Assembly: GCA_964244725.1 (NCBI GenBank)
Contig: CAXTJQ010000010.1
Location: 94,201 to 158,200, forward strand
Direction of reading: 5' to 3'
Source of the DNA: Kumtagia sp964244725
GTDB taxonomy: Bacteria; Pseudomonadota; Alphaproteobacteria; Rhizobiales; Rhizobiaceae
Length of the DNA: 64,000 nucleotides
Shown in pieces: positions 1 through 8,364 of this stretch; the stretch's first letter is position 1, and the number at the start of each line of letters is the position of its first letter. The notes under the pieces were generated by a model. It searched no databases. It worked only from the letters and a program-made list of their open reading frames with translations, and was not told where the DNA came from. A program made the position numbers and the translations under genes.

Positions 1-212
1 TCGACTGTTCGCGACACTATGCCGAACGCTACGGGATAGCCGGACAGCCGCTTTCAAAAACGCATTCCTGGTATTTCGAAGACGACGATTTCCTGCACGA
101 CCTCCGGCTGACCCTTCGCGGCGCCATCGACAGGTTCAAGATTCCGACTCGCGCCAACGGCCCCTTGGGTGAGCAGGAACTGCTGACCGGCGTTCGCAGC
201 GGCGGCGCGTGA
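1..212 (+). CDS. C-terminal end of an unidentified protein (5' end outside window)
   Basis: An open frame enters from the left edge and stops with TGA at 210-212, giving about 69 C-terminal residues. The tail contains a WYFEDDDF stretch followed by an amphipathic segment ending in RSGGA. It is convergent with idi, whose stop lies only 6 bp further on. I do not recognise the family from this fragment. Its position at the edge of a photosynthesis cluster makes a pigment-related gene possible, but nothing visible proves that. Coding status is supported by the continuous frame and tight convergent packing. Confidence 0.5.
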   Translation, partial: DCSRHYAERYGIAGQPLSKTHSWYFEDDDFLHDLRLTLRGAIDRFKIPTRANGPLGEQELLTGVRSGGA

Positions 213-218
213 TCGGTT

Positions 219-785
219 TCAGGCGGCGGGGCGCAGCGCGAGTTCGCTCCAGCGGTCAAGGTAGATCCTGAGCCAAGGGGTGAAATCCCATGGCCGGCTT
301 GCGACGGTTGCGAGCAGCTCGTCATGCGAGACCCAGCGGACCTCGGAAACCTCGGAGGGATCGAAATCCCTGACCGGAAACGGCGCGGCAAAATCGCCGC
401 GAAACACGTGTACGCGTTCGTTCTCGACAAGTCCGCCGCCCACGTCCGCCTTATAGTCAACCACGGCGCAGTGCAGAAGCGCGGGGGCAAGTCCGACCTC
501 CTCGGCAAGCCGCCGCCGCGCGCAGTCGGCGACGCTCTCGTCCCAGTGCGGATGGGTGCAGCACGTGTTGGCCCATAAGCCTCCGCAGTGATATTTGCCG
601 ATCGCGCGGCGCTGGATCAGGAGCCGGTCGCCCGCGAAGACGAAGACGGAGACGGCGAGGTGCTTCTGGCCGCGTTTGTGCGCGTCGAGCTTGCCGATCG
701 CAAACAGCGTATCGTCGGCCGCGATCGCCGGGATGACGAGATCCTCGTCGGCCTGAGGAAAGGCGATGTCGGCCCTTGCGCCCAC
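219..785 (-). CDS. idi: Isopentenyl-diphosphate delta-isomerase, type I
   Basis: Interconverts isopentenyl and dimethylallyl diphosphate, supplying prenyl units for the bacteriochlorophyll tail and carotenoids. It has the Nudix-fold type I signatures: a WANTCCTHPHW block (residues 71-81, catalytic Cys near 76) and a downstream EEVGL segment. I chose the GTG at 785 because GAGG lies 8 nt upstream and it follows the hemA stop by 10 nt. An ATG at 848 would run about 50 nt into hemA and add a low-complexity Arg-rich leader. Length is then 188 aa, normal for the family. It is the last gene of the long bchF-to-idi operon, an arrangement also known in other purple bacteria. Confidence 0.9.
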   Translation of the reverse strand: MGARADIAFPQADEDLVIPAIAADDTLFAIGKLDAHKRGQKHLAVSVFVFAGDRLLIQRRAIGKYHCGGLWANTCCTHPHWDESVADCARRRLAEEVGLAPALLHCAVVDYKADVGGGLVENERVHVFRGDFAAPFPVRDFDPSEVSEVRWVSHDELLATVASRPWDFTPWLRIYLDRWSELALRPAA

Positions 786-795
786 TCGCAATGCC

Positions 796-2010
796 TCAGG
801 CGACCGCGCGCGCGATCGCGCAGCGCGACCACAATTCGCCCAGCGCATCGATCAGGTGATCGATATCGGCGTCGGTATGCAGCGGCGAGGGCGTGATGCG
901 CAGCCGCTCCGTCTTGCGCGGCACGGTCGGGTAGTTGATCGGCTGCACGTAGATGCCGTAATGATCGAGCAGCAGATCGCTGATCCATTTGCATTTTGCC
1001 GCGTCGCCGACCATGACCGGGACGATATGGCTCGGATTGGGCATATAGGGGATGCCGAGCCGTTCCAGCCGAGAGCGCACCTTGCGCACCCGATCCTGGT
1101 GGCGGGCGCGCTCGAACGGGCTGTTCTTCAGGTGCCGGATCGACGCGAGCGCGCCGGCCGCGATCGCCGGCGGCAGCGCCGTCGTGAAGATGAATCCGCT
1201 GGCGAAGGATCGAATGAAATCGCACAGCGCGGCCGAGCCCGTGATGTAGCCTCCGACGACGCCGAACGCCTTGCCGAGCGTGCCCTCGATAAGGGTGACG
1301 CGGTCCATCAGGCCTTCGCGCTCGGCCACGCCGCCGCCGCCCGGGCCGTAGAGGCCGACGCCGTGGACTTCGTCCAGATAGGTCATGGCCCCGTGTTTCT
1401 CGGCGACATCGAGGATCTCGCGGATCGGAGCGATGTCCCCGTCCATCGAATAGACGCTCTCGAAGGCGACGAGCTTGGGTACGTCAGCGCCGTATTCCGA
1501 CAGCATTCGATCGAGATCCTTCGGATCATTGTGTCTCCAGAGGCGCTTTTCCGCGCGGGAATGGCGGATGCCCTCGATCATCGAGGCGTGGTTGCCCTCG
1601 TCCGAGAAGATCACGCAGCCGGGGATGTTGGCGCCCAGCGTCGACAGCGTCGCCCAGTTGGATACATAGCCGGAGGTGAACAGCAGCGCCGCTTCCTTGT
1701 GGTGCAGGTCGGCCAGCTCGCGCTCGAGCAGCACGTGGTAGTGGTTGGTGCCGGAAATGTTTCGCGTGCCGCCCGCGCCGGCGCCGCATTTGTCGAGCGC
1801 CTCGTGCATAGCCGCGATCACCTTCGGATGCTGGCCCATCCCGAGATAGTCGTTGGAGCACCAGACGGTCACGTCGCTCGTGCCGCCGTCGCTGTAGCGC
1901 GTGGCGCGCGGGAACGATCCGGACTGGCGCTCGAGTTCGGCGAAGATCCTGTAGCGGCCTTCCTTGTGGAGGCCGTCGAGCTTCGTGGCGAAATGGGCTT
2001 CGAAGTTCAT
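796..2010 (-). CDS. hemA: 5-aminolevulinate synthase
   Basis: Condenses glycine and succinyl-CoA to 5-aminolevulinate, the first committed step of tetrapyrrole synthesis in alphaproteobacteria (Shemin pathway). This is a PLP-dependent alpha-oxoamine synthase of 404 aa. The lysine expected to bind PLP is in EGTLGKAFG (K247), and YLDEVHGVGLYG carries the conserved Asp/His. The ATG at 2010 follows a GGGGGA Shine-Dalgarno; an in-frame ATG 18 nt upstream lacks one. Its place between puhE and idi links precursor supply to bacteriochlorophyll demand. A second housekeeping copy elsewhere in the genome is possible but cannot be judged here. Confidence 0.95.
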   Translation of the reverse strand: MNFEAHFATKLDGLHKEGRYRIFAELERQSGSFPRATRYSDGGTSDVTVWCSNDYLGMGQHPKVIAAMHEALDKCGAGAGGTRNISGTNHYHVLLERELADLHHKEAALLFTSGYVSNWATLSTLGANIPGCVIFSDEGNHASMIEGIRHSRAEKRLWRHNDPKDLDRMLSEYGADVPKLVAFESVYSMDGDIAPIREILDVAEKHGAMTYLDEVHGVGLYGPGGGGVAEREGLMDRVTLIEGTLGKAFGVVGGYITGSAALCDFIRSFASGFIFTTALPPAIAAGALASIRHLKNSPFERARHQDRVRKVRSRLERLGIPYMPNPSHIVPVMVGDAAKCKWISDLLLDHYGIYVQPINYPTVPRKTERLRITPSPLHTDADIDHLIDALGELWSRCAIARAVA

Positions 2011-2059
2011 GGGTATTCCCCCTGCCATTGACTTCCGGCTCGGCCGGTCGTTTGCGCCT

Positions 2060-2935
2060 TCACGCGGTCGATCGATGCGCCGAACGCAGGTTTGCGATCG
2101 GCGCGGGCGAGTAGTGTTTGATGTGGTCGTGCTTGTGATCGTGGTCGCGACGCAGCGCGTCCGGCGCGGGGGTGGGGACCTCGCGTGATTTCATGCTCCA
2201 GTTCCACATGGCTTCGGCCGGCACCGGCAGGACCAGGAACCAGTGTTCCAGAATCGCCAGTGTCAGCATGGTCGACAGGAAGGTGAAGCCGGCCTGGCGG
2301 AACGGATCGGCGGCGATCACCGCCTCGGTCGCCAGCACCGCGCAAATGACCGTCGAGATCGTCACCGAAAACGGAAAGAGAAGGTTCATCGGCTTGTTGT
2401 TGAGGAAACTCTTGAGATAGGCGAGGTGGGGCGGCAGGAAATGCGCATTGAGGTTGCGCACGCCAAGGAACACGTTGAGCCGCGCGCTTTCGTGCATCCA
2501 CCACAGGATCACGAAGGTCCACAAGCCGATCTCGTTGGCCCCGCCCCAGGTCAGCGCGGCGACGACGGCGAACGACGCCAGGATCGCCAGCTCGTGCCAG
2601 AGGCTGACCTGCACCGCATGGCCGAAATGCGCCCAGCCCGAGCAGCCGTCCTCGCAGGCGTGATTGCGTGGTCCGGTGACATAGCCCATGTAGAAACTGA
2701 TCTCGTGCCAGGCCCAGGCCGCCAGCGCCGACGCGAAGGCGACATAGGCGCCCTGCACCGTGGTGTCGCCGCTCGATGCGAAAAGCCCGTAGAAGGCGGC
2801 GCCGAGCAGGACGGTCGCGCCGATCATGCTCCACTTGAACGTCCTGACCGGCAGCCCGTCCAGATAGATGATCGCCCCGGTGGAGAACCACCAGGTGAAG
2901 AGCGCGAACAGGATCGGACAGAGATAGGCTGCCAC
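2060..2935 (-). CDS. puhE: Photosynthetic complex putative assembly protein PuhE (DUF3623)
   Basis: Integral membrane protein of 291 aa with about seven hydrophobic segments, found only in purple-bacterial photosynthesis clusters; the family is linked to reaction-centre/LH1 assembly. It shows the typical N-terminal WWFSTGAIIYLDG region, several conserved histidines in central helices (for example WHE and MHESAR) and a polar His/Asp-rich C-terminal tail. It starts 12 nt after the acsF stop and precedes hemA by 49 nt, the widest gap in this operon. Family assignment rests on sequence character plus invariant context; the biochemical role is poorly defined. Confidence 0.87.
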   Translation of the reverse strand: MAAYLCPILFALFTWWFSTGAIIYLDGLPVRTFKWSMIGATVLLGAAFYGLFASSGDTTVQGAYVAFASALAAWAWHEISFYMGYVTGPRNHACEDGCSGWAHFGHAVQVSLWHELAILASFAVVAALTWGGANEIGLWTFVILWWMHESARLNVFLGVRNLNAHFLPPHLAYLKSFLNNKPMNLLFPFSVTISTVICAVLATEAVIAADPFRQAGFTFLSTMLTLAILEHWFLVLPVPAEAMWNWSMKSREVPTPAPDALRRDHDHKHDHIKHYSPAPIANLRSAHRSTA

Positions 2936-2947
2936 GCGTCGACCTTC

Positions 2948-4015
2948 CTACCAGACCGGCTGCATGCGGCTCGTGTCCGGCAATGCGTTGCCTTTGGCCG
3001 GGATCAGGAACAGGCCGGCGAAGATGCGCGCCGCAGACAGTCCTAATCCAAGGCGCTTCGCGCGCGCGAAAAATCCCGTCTCCTTCGCCATGGCCGAGGC
3101 CTTGTCGTTGATGACACGAAGTTTCTCCAGACCCTTGCGGAAGCGCGGGTGATCGATGTCGAGAACCAGGGGAAACACCTGCCGTGTGATTTCGTTGGTC
3201 AGGTGGAAGACCTTGTAGTCGTATTCGGTCGGGTCGATGCCCACCGCCTTGTGAAACTCCGGCCGGGCATGGTCGCGCACGTACATGGTGGCGTAGACCG
3301 CGAGCAGGAAGAATTTCACCCAGAGCTTGTTGATGCCCCGGAGATAGCTCGGGTTGGCGCGCATCAGCAGCGCGAACGCCTCGCCGTGCCGGAACTCGTC
3401 GTTGCACCACTTATCGAACCATTTGAAGATCGGGTGGAAGCGGCGTTCCGGATGGCGCTCGAAGTGGCGGAAGATCGTGATGTAACGGGCGTAGCCGATC
3501 TTTTCCGACAGATACGTGGCGTAGAAGATGAATTTGGGCCTGAAGTAGGTGTATTTCTTGGCCTTGGTCAGGAAACCGAGATTGACGCCGATCCCCTGTT
3601 CCTTCAACGCGTCGTTGATGAAGCCGGCGTGGCGCGCCTCGTCGCGGCTCATATAGGAGAACAGGCGCACGATCTCGGGATTCTTGCCGCGCTTCTTCAT
3701 CTCCTTGTAGAGGACGCATCCCGAGAATTCGGCCGTCAGCGAGGAGACCATGAAATCGGTGAACTCGTTTCGCAGGCCTTCCGGCAGCGTTTCGAAGCTC
3801 ATGCTGTCCCAGTCTTCGCTACGCTTGAAATGGCCCCTGTTGGGATCGCTCTCCATCTCGGACAGCAATTCGTCCCATTCCTTGCGCACGCCCGAGATGT
3901 CCATCCTGTCGAGCGCGTCGAAATCGGTGGTGTAGAAGCGCGGCGAAAGCAGCGTGGACTCGCGCGCCATGCCGTCGGTGTCCGAAGCGCGCAGCGACAT
4001 TTTTTCGATGGTCAT
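2948..4015 (-). CDS. acsF: Aerobic Mg-protoporphyrin IX monomethyl ester oxidative cyclase
   Basis: Diiron oxygenase that forms the isocyclic E ring of bacteriochlorophyll using O2, converting Mg-protoporphyrin IX monomethyl ester to protochlorophyllide. The 355-aa product has the four-helix-bundle iron ligands: E96 in LTAEFSGC, E126-A-R-H129 in SRDEARHAGF, and E207-F-R-H210 in NDEFRHGEA. The ATG at 4015 overlaps the puhD stop by 4 nt (ATGA), indicating translational coupling; longer in-frame extensions into puhD are non-native. Its presence indicates that ring closure can proceed with oxygen. The anaerobic BchE cyclase is not seen in the window. Confidence 0.96.
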   Translation of the reverse strand: MTIEKMSLRASDTDGMARESTLLSPRFYTTDFDALDRMDISGVRKEWDELLSEMESDPNRGHFKRSEDWDSMSFETLPEGLRNEFTDFMVSSLTAEFSGCVLYKEMKKRGKNPEIVRLFSYMSRDEARHAGFINDALKEQGIGVNLGFLTKAKKYTYFRPKFIFYATYLSEKIGYARYITIFRHFERHPERRFHPIFKWFDKWCNDEFRHGEAFALLMRANPSYLRGINKLWVKFFLLAVYATMYVRDHARPEFHKAVGIDPTEYDYKVFHLTNEITRQVFPLVLDIDHPRFRKGLEKLRVINDKASAMAKETGFFARAKRLGLGLSAARIFAGLFLIPAKGNALPDTSRMQPVW

Positions 4016-4308
4016 AGCTTTTCTCCCGATGAGAAGCTGAACTCCAACAGTTCCATGAACTCGAAATCGCCCGTCATTTTGACCCACAGGCGCTCCGGCG
4101 CGCTCGCGCGGGTCACCGTCGCCATGCGGCGCAAGGTCCGCCGCTCGCCGTAGGGCACGACGATCTCGCCGCCCTGGACATGCACCTCGTCGCCCGGCCC
4201 CACGGTCAGGCCGTCCAGTTCCACATGGGCGTGCAGGCTCTCCCACGTATGCTCGATCTCGATGGTGCAGGGCACCTCGATCGTCTTGCTGCGCAAGGCC
4301 TCGATCAT
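4012..4308 (-). CDS. puhD: Small photosynthesis-cluster protein PuhD
   Basis: A 98-aa soluble protein between puhC and acsF, where purple bacteria carry puhD. It is rich in beta-forming segments (VPCTIEIEHTWESLHAHVEL, then a VGPGDEVHVQGG loop) and ends with ELLEFSFSSGEK. There is no signal peptide or membrane helix. GGGAGGA precedes the ATG at 4308; that ATG overlaps the puhC stop by 4 nt, and its own stop overlaps the acsF start by 4 nt. Function is not established; a role in photosynthetic complex assembly or in association with the cyclase is inferred from position only. Confidence 0.75.
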   Translation of the reverse strand: MIEALRSKTIEVPCTIEIEHTWESLHAHVELDGLTVGPGDEVHVQGGEIVVPYGERRTLRRMATVTRASAPERLWVKMTGDFEFMELLEFSFSSGEKL

Positions 4309-4763
4309 TGTGTCGTCCTCCCATGGTCGAGAAGTTGGGCGAAAACGCCTTCGTTGGACGGCCCGAACGCGTTGAGCAGCATCGACCGGCCGGTCAGCCT
4401 GTCTTGAAGCAGGAGGTCGCCGTCCGTCATGCGCAGGAGCGTGAACGGGACGTCGCTGCCCAAGCCGCGCGCCTTGCGCTCGCTGGCGAAGCTGCGCATC
4501 GTGACGCGGATGAAACCGCCGCCGCCGGGCGCGATGCGTTCCACCTCGGCGCCGCTGGCCGCATCGATCGCAACCACGGAGCCGTCGGTCTGGTCGACGA
4601 ATTTCAGTTCCATCGCCTGCGTGATCGAGGCAGGGTCGACGACCTCGACCGTCTTGTAATGCCGTCCGAGGACGGCGAGCCCGATCGACATCGCGATCAA
4701 CGCCCCTCCGGCCATCGCCGGCTTTCGCTGCGGGTCGCGGAACGGTTTGGCGGTCGCGTTCAT
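4305..4763 (-). CDS. puhC: Photosynthetic complex assembly protein PuhC
   Basis: A 152-aa protein with a short cytoplasmic N-terminus, one transmembrane helix (about residues 16-34) and a periplasmic domain, as in the PuhC family needed for LH1/reaction-centre organisation in Rhodobacter. The periplasmic part shows the usual alternation of short beta segments (ELKFVDQTDGSVVAIDA and FIRVTMRSF). AGGAGAG lies close upstream of the ATG at 4763. It follows puhB by 10 nt and its stop overlaps puhD. Assignment depends on topology and position in the puhA-puhB-puhC-puhD-acsF order. Confidence 0.87.
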   Translation of the reverse strand: MNATAKPFRDPQRKPAMAGGALIAMSIGLAVLGRHYKTVEVVDPASITQAMELKFVDQTDGSVVAIDAASGAEVERIAPGGGGFIRVTMRSFASERKARGLGSDVPFTLLRMTDGDLLLQDRLTGRSMLLNAFGPSNEGVFAQLLDHGRTTQ

Positions 4764-4773
4764 GCAATCTCTC

Positions 4774-5445
4774 CTATGCGGTCGCCGTCGCGCCGGACGG
4801 CGCTGCCGGGCTCGGACGCACGGCCGCGCCGCGGGGCGCTGTCTGCAGGCGATGGCCGCCGTCGACTTCGAGCGCCCTTGTCAGCATCCGGGCGACGCCA
4901 TCGATGTCCGTCAGGCATCGCAGCAGGGGCTGCGGGTTGCTGAAGGTCCATGGCCGCACGTTCGGCCACAACACCAGCCAGGCGATGCGGTTGGGCTTGG
5001 TGACCGCCAGCGCGATGCAGCCGGCGCCGGCCGGCTGCTTGCCGACCGACGCGGTATCGATCAGCGCCAGCGGCAGGTTGAGCGTTACAGGCAGCGCCAG
5101 TCCGGTGCGGATCACGATGCGCTTGCTGGTCAGCGTGTAGATGGTGCCGTTGGCATAGAAATAGGCGAGCGCGCAGAGAATGCCGACCGCCGCGGCCCCG
5201 AGCCCGACGACCGAGGCCGAAAGGGCGGTCATGCGCGCCAGCGATTCGCCTGCGCGCCAGGCCGACGTGAGTTCCCAGGCGAGAAGCAGCCCGAAATAGA
5301 CGGCGACCTTGCGGACATGAAAGACCGAGACGGCCAGGGCGCGCCATTCCGGCGAGCCCTGCCAGAGCATGGCCTCGCCCTTCGGCAGATGATCGGGCAG
5401 GCCGGGGACCGGTTCGAAGGCGAAGTCGTCATGGTCCTCGGTCAC
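4774..5445 (-). CDS. puhB: Reaction-centre assembly protein PuhB (bacterial PH-like domain)
   Basis: A 223-aa membrane protein of the PuhB family, reported in Rhodobacter to act in reaction-centre assembly. The N-terminal LPKGEAMLWQGSP motif, paired hydrophobic helices at about 43-60 and 75-97, and the following YTLTSKRIVIRTG strand are typical of the bacterial PH/YdbT-like fold. The C-terminal tail is Ala/Pro-rich. Its ATG overlaps the puhA stop by 4 nt (ATGA), consistent with coupled synthesis of the H subunit and its assembly factor. Confidence 0.9.
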   Translation of the reverse strand: MTEDHDDFAFEPVPGLPDHLPKGEAMLWQGSPEWRALAVSVFHVRKVAVYFGLLLAWELTSAWRAGESLARMTALSASVVGLGAAAVGILCALAYFYANGTIYTLTSKRIVIRTGLALPVTLNLPLALIDTASVGKQPAGAGCIALAVTKPNRIAWLVLWPNVRPWTFSNPQPLLRCLTDIDGVARMLTRALEVDGGHRLQTAPRGAAVRPSPAAPSGATATA

Positions 5446-6218
5446 AGCAGCGGCTCCGCGCGTTTGGCTGTGGCGTAGAGGTTGCCGCCGGCGAAATAGG
5501 CGCAGATGCGATCCTCCTCGAGGAAGGTGACCTGATCGGGCGACTTGGTGCGCGGCGCCTGGCCGAACTGTTCCGCCAGGATCGAGCGGATCCGGATGCT
5601 GCGGCCCTTGATGCTGTCGCCGACGATTTTGGCGAGATTCATCGGCGCCAGCAACGGACCGGCTCCCGGGCCGGCGTCGATCTCGAGGTAGCGCACGACA
5701 TGCTCGGCCCGGTCCACCCAGACATCGACGACGGTTCCGGCGACGCGGTGGTCCGCGCCGGTGACCGTCATGCCGCGCGGATCGGGGTCGCCGCTCGCCA
5801 CCGTGTAGTGAGGGTCGGCGCGCGAGGGCACGATCTTGATCTTGTTGTCCCAGGTCGTGTCGGGATAGTCGGCCCGCTCTGCCCAGGCCGCCGGTCCGAC
5901 GCCGTCGACCAGCGGATTGCCGGTCGGCACGAGCGGAGCGCCCGGCCAGTTGCCGACGCGGCGCGCCGCGACCGGCCGCTCGTCGCGGCGGAAGTTCGGC
6001 GCGGTGAACGTTTCGCCGCCGCGGGTCCGGAAGATCTTCGGCTTGGCGTAGAGCAGCCCGATGCCGCGATCCTTGACCGCGCCGCTCGGATCGGATTCCA
6101 GCGGATAGCCTTCGCGGCGGTCTTCCCTTCGCAGCCAGAAGACCAGCGCGAAGAAGAATGCCCAGAAGACGTAGAGCGCAATCTGCGCCACGTCGATATA
6201 GCCTGTGATGTTGCGCAT
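5442..6218 (-). CDS. puhA: Photosynthetic reaction centre H subunit
   Basis: The H subunit caps the cytoplasmic face of the L/M reaction-centre core and shapes proton delivery to QB. The 258-aa product has a single N-terminal transmembrane helix (about 12-30) followed by the characteristic REGYPLESD and PKIFRTRGGETFTAPN segments and a PRC-barrel domain (VAGTVVDVWVDRAEH, RYLEID). AAGGAGGGA sits 4 nt before the ATG at 6218. The L and M subunit genes are not in the window. The gene is 17 nt downstream of lhaA, as in other purple bacteria. Confidence 0.97.
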   Translation of the reverse strand: MRNITGYIDVAQIALYVFWAFFFALVFWLRREDRREGYPLESDPSGAVKDRGIGLLYAKPKIFRTRGGETFTAPNFRRDERPVAARRVGNWPGAPLVPTGNPLVDGVGPAAWAERADYPDTTWDNKIKIVPSRADPHYTVASGDPDPRGMTVTGADHRVAGTVVDVWVDRAEHVVRYLEIDAGPGAGPLLAPMNLAKIVGDSIKGRSIRIRSILAEQFGQAPRTKSPDQVTFLEEDRICAYFAGGNLYATAKRAEPLL

Positions 6219-6235
6219 CGGTCCCTCCTTGGTGT

Positions 6236-7666
6236 TCAGCCGGGAAATTCGGCGAGGCCGAATTTCCGTTGGTTTTCCGGTTCGGTCACGTAGCGGACCA
6301 GCGGTCCGACCGCGATCAGCGTCGCGAAAAGCAAAGCGATTTCGATATGGTAGACGACGCCGTAGGCCGCGTCGCGATGCGCGAAGGCGGGCCCGAGCAG
6401 GCCGCGCTCCGCCAACGCCTGGACGATGTCGCGCAGCGCCCCGCCGGCGCCGACGGCAAGCCCCATCGCCGTGGCCTGCACTGCCCCCCAGGCGCCGAGC
6501 GCGATGCCGCTGTCGCTGTCGCGAGCCAGATCCATCGCGGCCGTCAGCATGCCGACTGCGAAAAGACCGCCCCCGAAGCCGATCATGATGCTGCCGGCGC
6601 GGAAAAACGCGACCGATTCGAGCGGCGCCGAAATGATGACGCAGGCGAAGGCCGGCAGTCCGGCGAGCGCGCCGAAGGCTGCGAGCCGGCACGGGTCGAG
6701 ACCCGCCGCAAGCCCGCGCGCCGCCAGCGCCAGCCCGGCGATCGTGCCGCAGGCCATCAGGGCGGTCAGCATCGTCGTCGCCGCGACGCCGAGGTGCAGG
6801 ACCTGGCCGCCATATGGCTCGAGCAGCACGTCCTGCATCGAGAAGGCGGCGGTGCCCAGGCCCACCGTGATGAGCAGGCGCCGCGCGCGCTGCGAACTCG
6901 CGAACACGGACCAGGAATCGCGGAACGCCGGGCGGTCGCGTTTCGGATCGGTGCGATGCGGGTTGCGCGCTTCCTGCTTCCAGAGCGCGATGACGTTGAG
7001 CGCCATGGTGATGACCGCCGCGCCCTGTACGACCTGGATCAGCCGAAGGTGGCTGAAGTTCGAGAGCGCCGCCGAGAAGAACAAGGCTGAAAACAGCATG
7101 CCGACCAAAAGCATGACGTAGAGCAGCGCCACGACCCGCGGACGTGTGCGGTCGGGTGCGAGGTCGCAGGCAAGCGCCAGTCCGGCGGTCTGCGTCGTAT
7201 GGATGCCCGCGCCGACCAGCAGGAAGGCGAGCCCAGCGCCGATCTCGCCGGCATAGGGCACGGCGGCGGCGCCTTGGCCCGTGAGCACCAGGAGGGCGAA
7301 CGGCATCACGGCGAAGCCGCCGAACTGCAGCATGGTGCCCATCCAGATATAGGGGACGCGGCGCCACCCGAGGAAGGACCGGTGCGTGTCGGATCTGTGG
7401 CCGATCAGCGCGCGGGCCGGCGCGAACACGATCGGCAGCGCCACCATGAAGGCGACCACCGAAGCCGGCACGCCGAGCTCGACGATCATGACCCGGTTGA
7501 GCGTCCCGGTCAGCAGCACCATCGCCATGCCGACCGAAACCTGGAACAGCGACAGGCGGATAATCCGCGACAGCGGCAGGTCCTCGCTGGCCGCATCGGC
7601 GAACGGCAGGAACCGGGTTCCCACCTTTCCCCACTGCCGGGCAAGTCTGGCGCCGCCGATGATCAT
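6236..7666 (-). CDS. lhaA: LH1 assembly protein LhaA (PucC family)
   Basis: Polytopic MFS-like protein of 476 aa with about 12 membrane helices, from the PucC/LhaA family that promotes light-harvesting complex assembly. Recognisable features are RRVPYIWMGTMLQFGGFAVMP, the FSMQDVLLEPYGG block near the middle and SGIALGAWGAVQATAMG in the C-terminal half. The ATG at 7666 overlaps the bchM stop by 4 nt. Location between bchM and puhA fits LhaA rather than PucC, which usually sits with LH2 genes. A related paralogue lies between bchG and bchP in this window. Confidence 0.92.
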   Translation of the reverse strand: MIIGGARLARQWGKVGTRFLPFADAASEDLPLSRIIRLSLFQVSVGMAMVLLTGTLNRVMIVELGVPASVVAFMVALPIVFAPARALIGHRSDTHRSFLGWRRVPYIWMGTMLQFGGFAVMPFALLVLTGQGAAAVPYAGEIGAGLAFLLVGAGIHTTQTAGLALACDLAPDRTRPRVVALLYVMLLVGMLFSALFFSAALSNFSHLRLIQVVQGAAVITMALNVIALWKQEARNPHRTDPKRDRPAFRDSWSVFASSQRARRLLITVGLGTAAFSMQDVLLEPYGGQVLHLGVAATTMLTALMACGTIAGLALAARGLAAGLDPCRLAAFGALAGLPAFACVIISAPLESVAFFRAGSIMIGFGGGLFAVGMLTAAMDLARDSDSGIALGAWGAVQATAMGLAVGAGGALRDIVQALAERGLLGPAFAHRDAAYGVVYHIEIALLFATLIAVGPLVRYVTEPENQRKFGLAEFPG

Positions 7667-8364
7667 GGCCGCGCGAGCTCCATCATCTGCGACGTGTAGA
7701 ACCCGTGCGAGATGCGCTCGGTCTGCCCCGTCCGCCATATCGTGGCCGGAAGATCCGCCTCGAGCGCCGCGCGGATGGCGTCCGCGCGGACGGGAACGAT
7801 CGACGGCGCGCGGTCGGCGCGCGGGAACAGACGCCCCATCGTATGCATGGCGGCAAGCGCCGGGGTGCGCGGCGCGAAGGTGAAGACGATGCGCCGGCGC
7901 GTGCGCTGAGCGAGGCCGCCGAGCGCGGCGACGCTGTCGGTCATCTGGTAATGGATCAGCGAATCCATCGCCATCACGGCGTCGAACTCGCCATGGCCGC
8001 GCGCCAGCATGTCGCCGGAGGCGAAATTGATCCGGCCACCGCCGAGATCGGCCGGCGCGGTCTCCCGCGCGAAGCGGATGATTTCGGGCGCCAGGTCGAT
8101 GCCGAGCACGTCGGCGCCGCGTCGGGCGAGCTCGACCGACATCGCGCCCGTGCCGCAGCCCGCATCGAGCACGCGCCAGCCGGACAGGTCGTCCGGCATG
8201 CAGGACAGCATCAGCGCCCGCATGCGGGCGCGGCCCTCGCGCACAGTGGCGCGGATGCGGCCGAGCGGCGCCTGCGTAGCAAAGCGCTTCCAGGCTTCGA
8301 CCGCGGTGCGGTCGAAATAGGTCTGGATCTCGCCGCGGCGCTGGGTATAGGCGGTGTCGGACAT
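7663..8364 (-). CDS. bchM: Magnesium-protoporphyrin IX O-methyltransferase
   Basis: Transfers a methyl group from S-adenosylmethionine to the C13 propionate of Mg-protoporphyrin IX, making the substrate for the AcsF cyclase. The 233-aa protein has class I methyltransferase motif I VLDAGCGTG (65-73), then VLGIDLAPE and the MAMDSLIHY block. Its start overlaps the bchL stop by one base. It acts directly after Mg-chelatase, whose H subunit is encoded two genes upstream. Family length is normal. Confidence 0.95.
   Translation of the reverse strand: MSDTAYTQRRGEIQTYFDRTAVEAWKRFATQAPLGRIRATVREGRARMRALMLSCMPDDLSGWRVLDAGCGTGAMSVELARRGADVLGIDLAPEIIRFARETAPADLGGGRINFASGDMLARGHGEFDAVMAMDSLIHYQMTDSVAALGGLAQRTRRRIVFTFAPRTPALAAMHTMGRLFPRADRAPSIVPVRADAIRAALEADLPATIWRTGQTERISHGFYTSQMMELARP

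Noticed and set aside
766..2031. A 421-codon plus-strand frame opposite hemA
   Set aside because: Complement of a certain aminolevulinate synthase gene; no domain or ribosome-site support.
6236..7666. Annotation of lhaA as PucC of an LH2 operon
   Set aside because: No pucBA genes are nearby and its place between bchM and puhA is the LhaA position.
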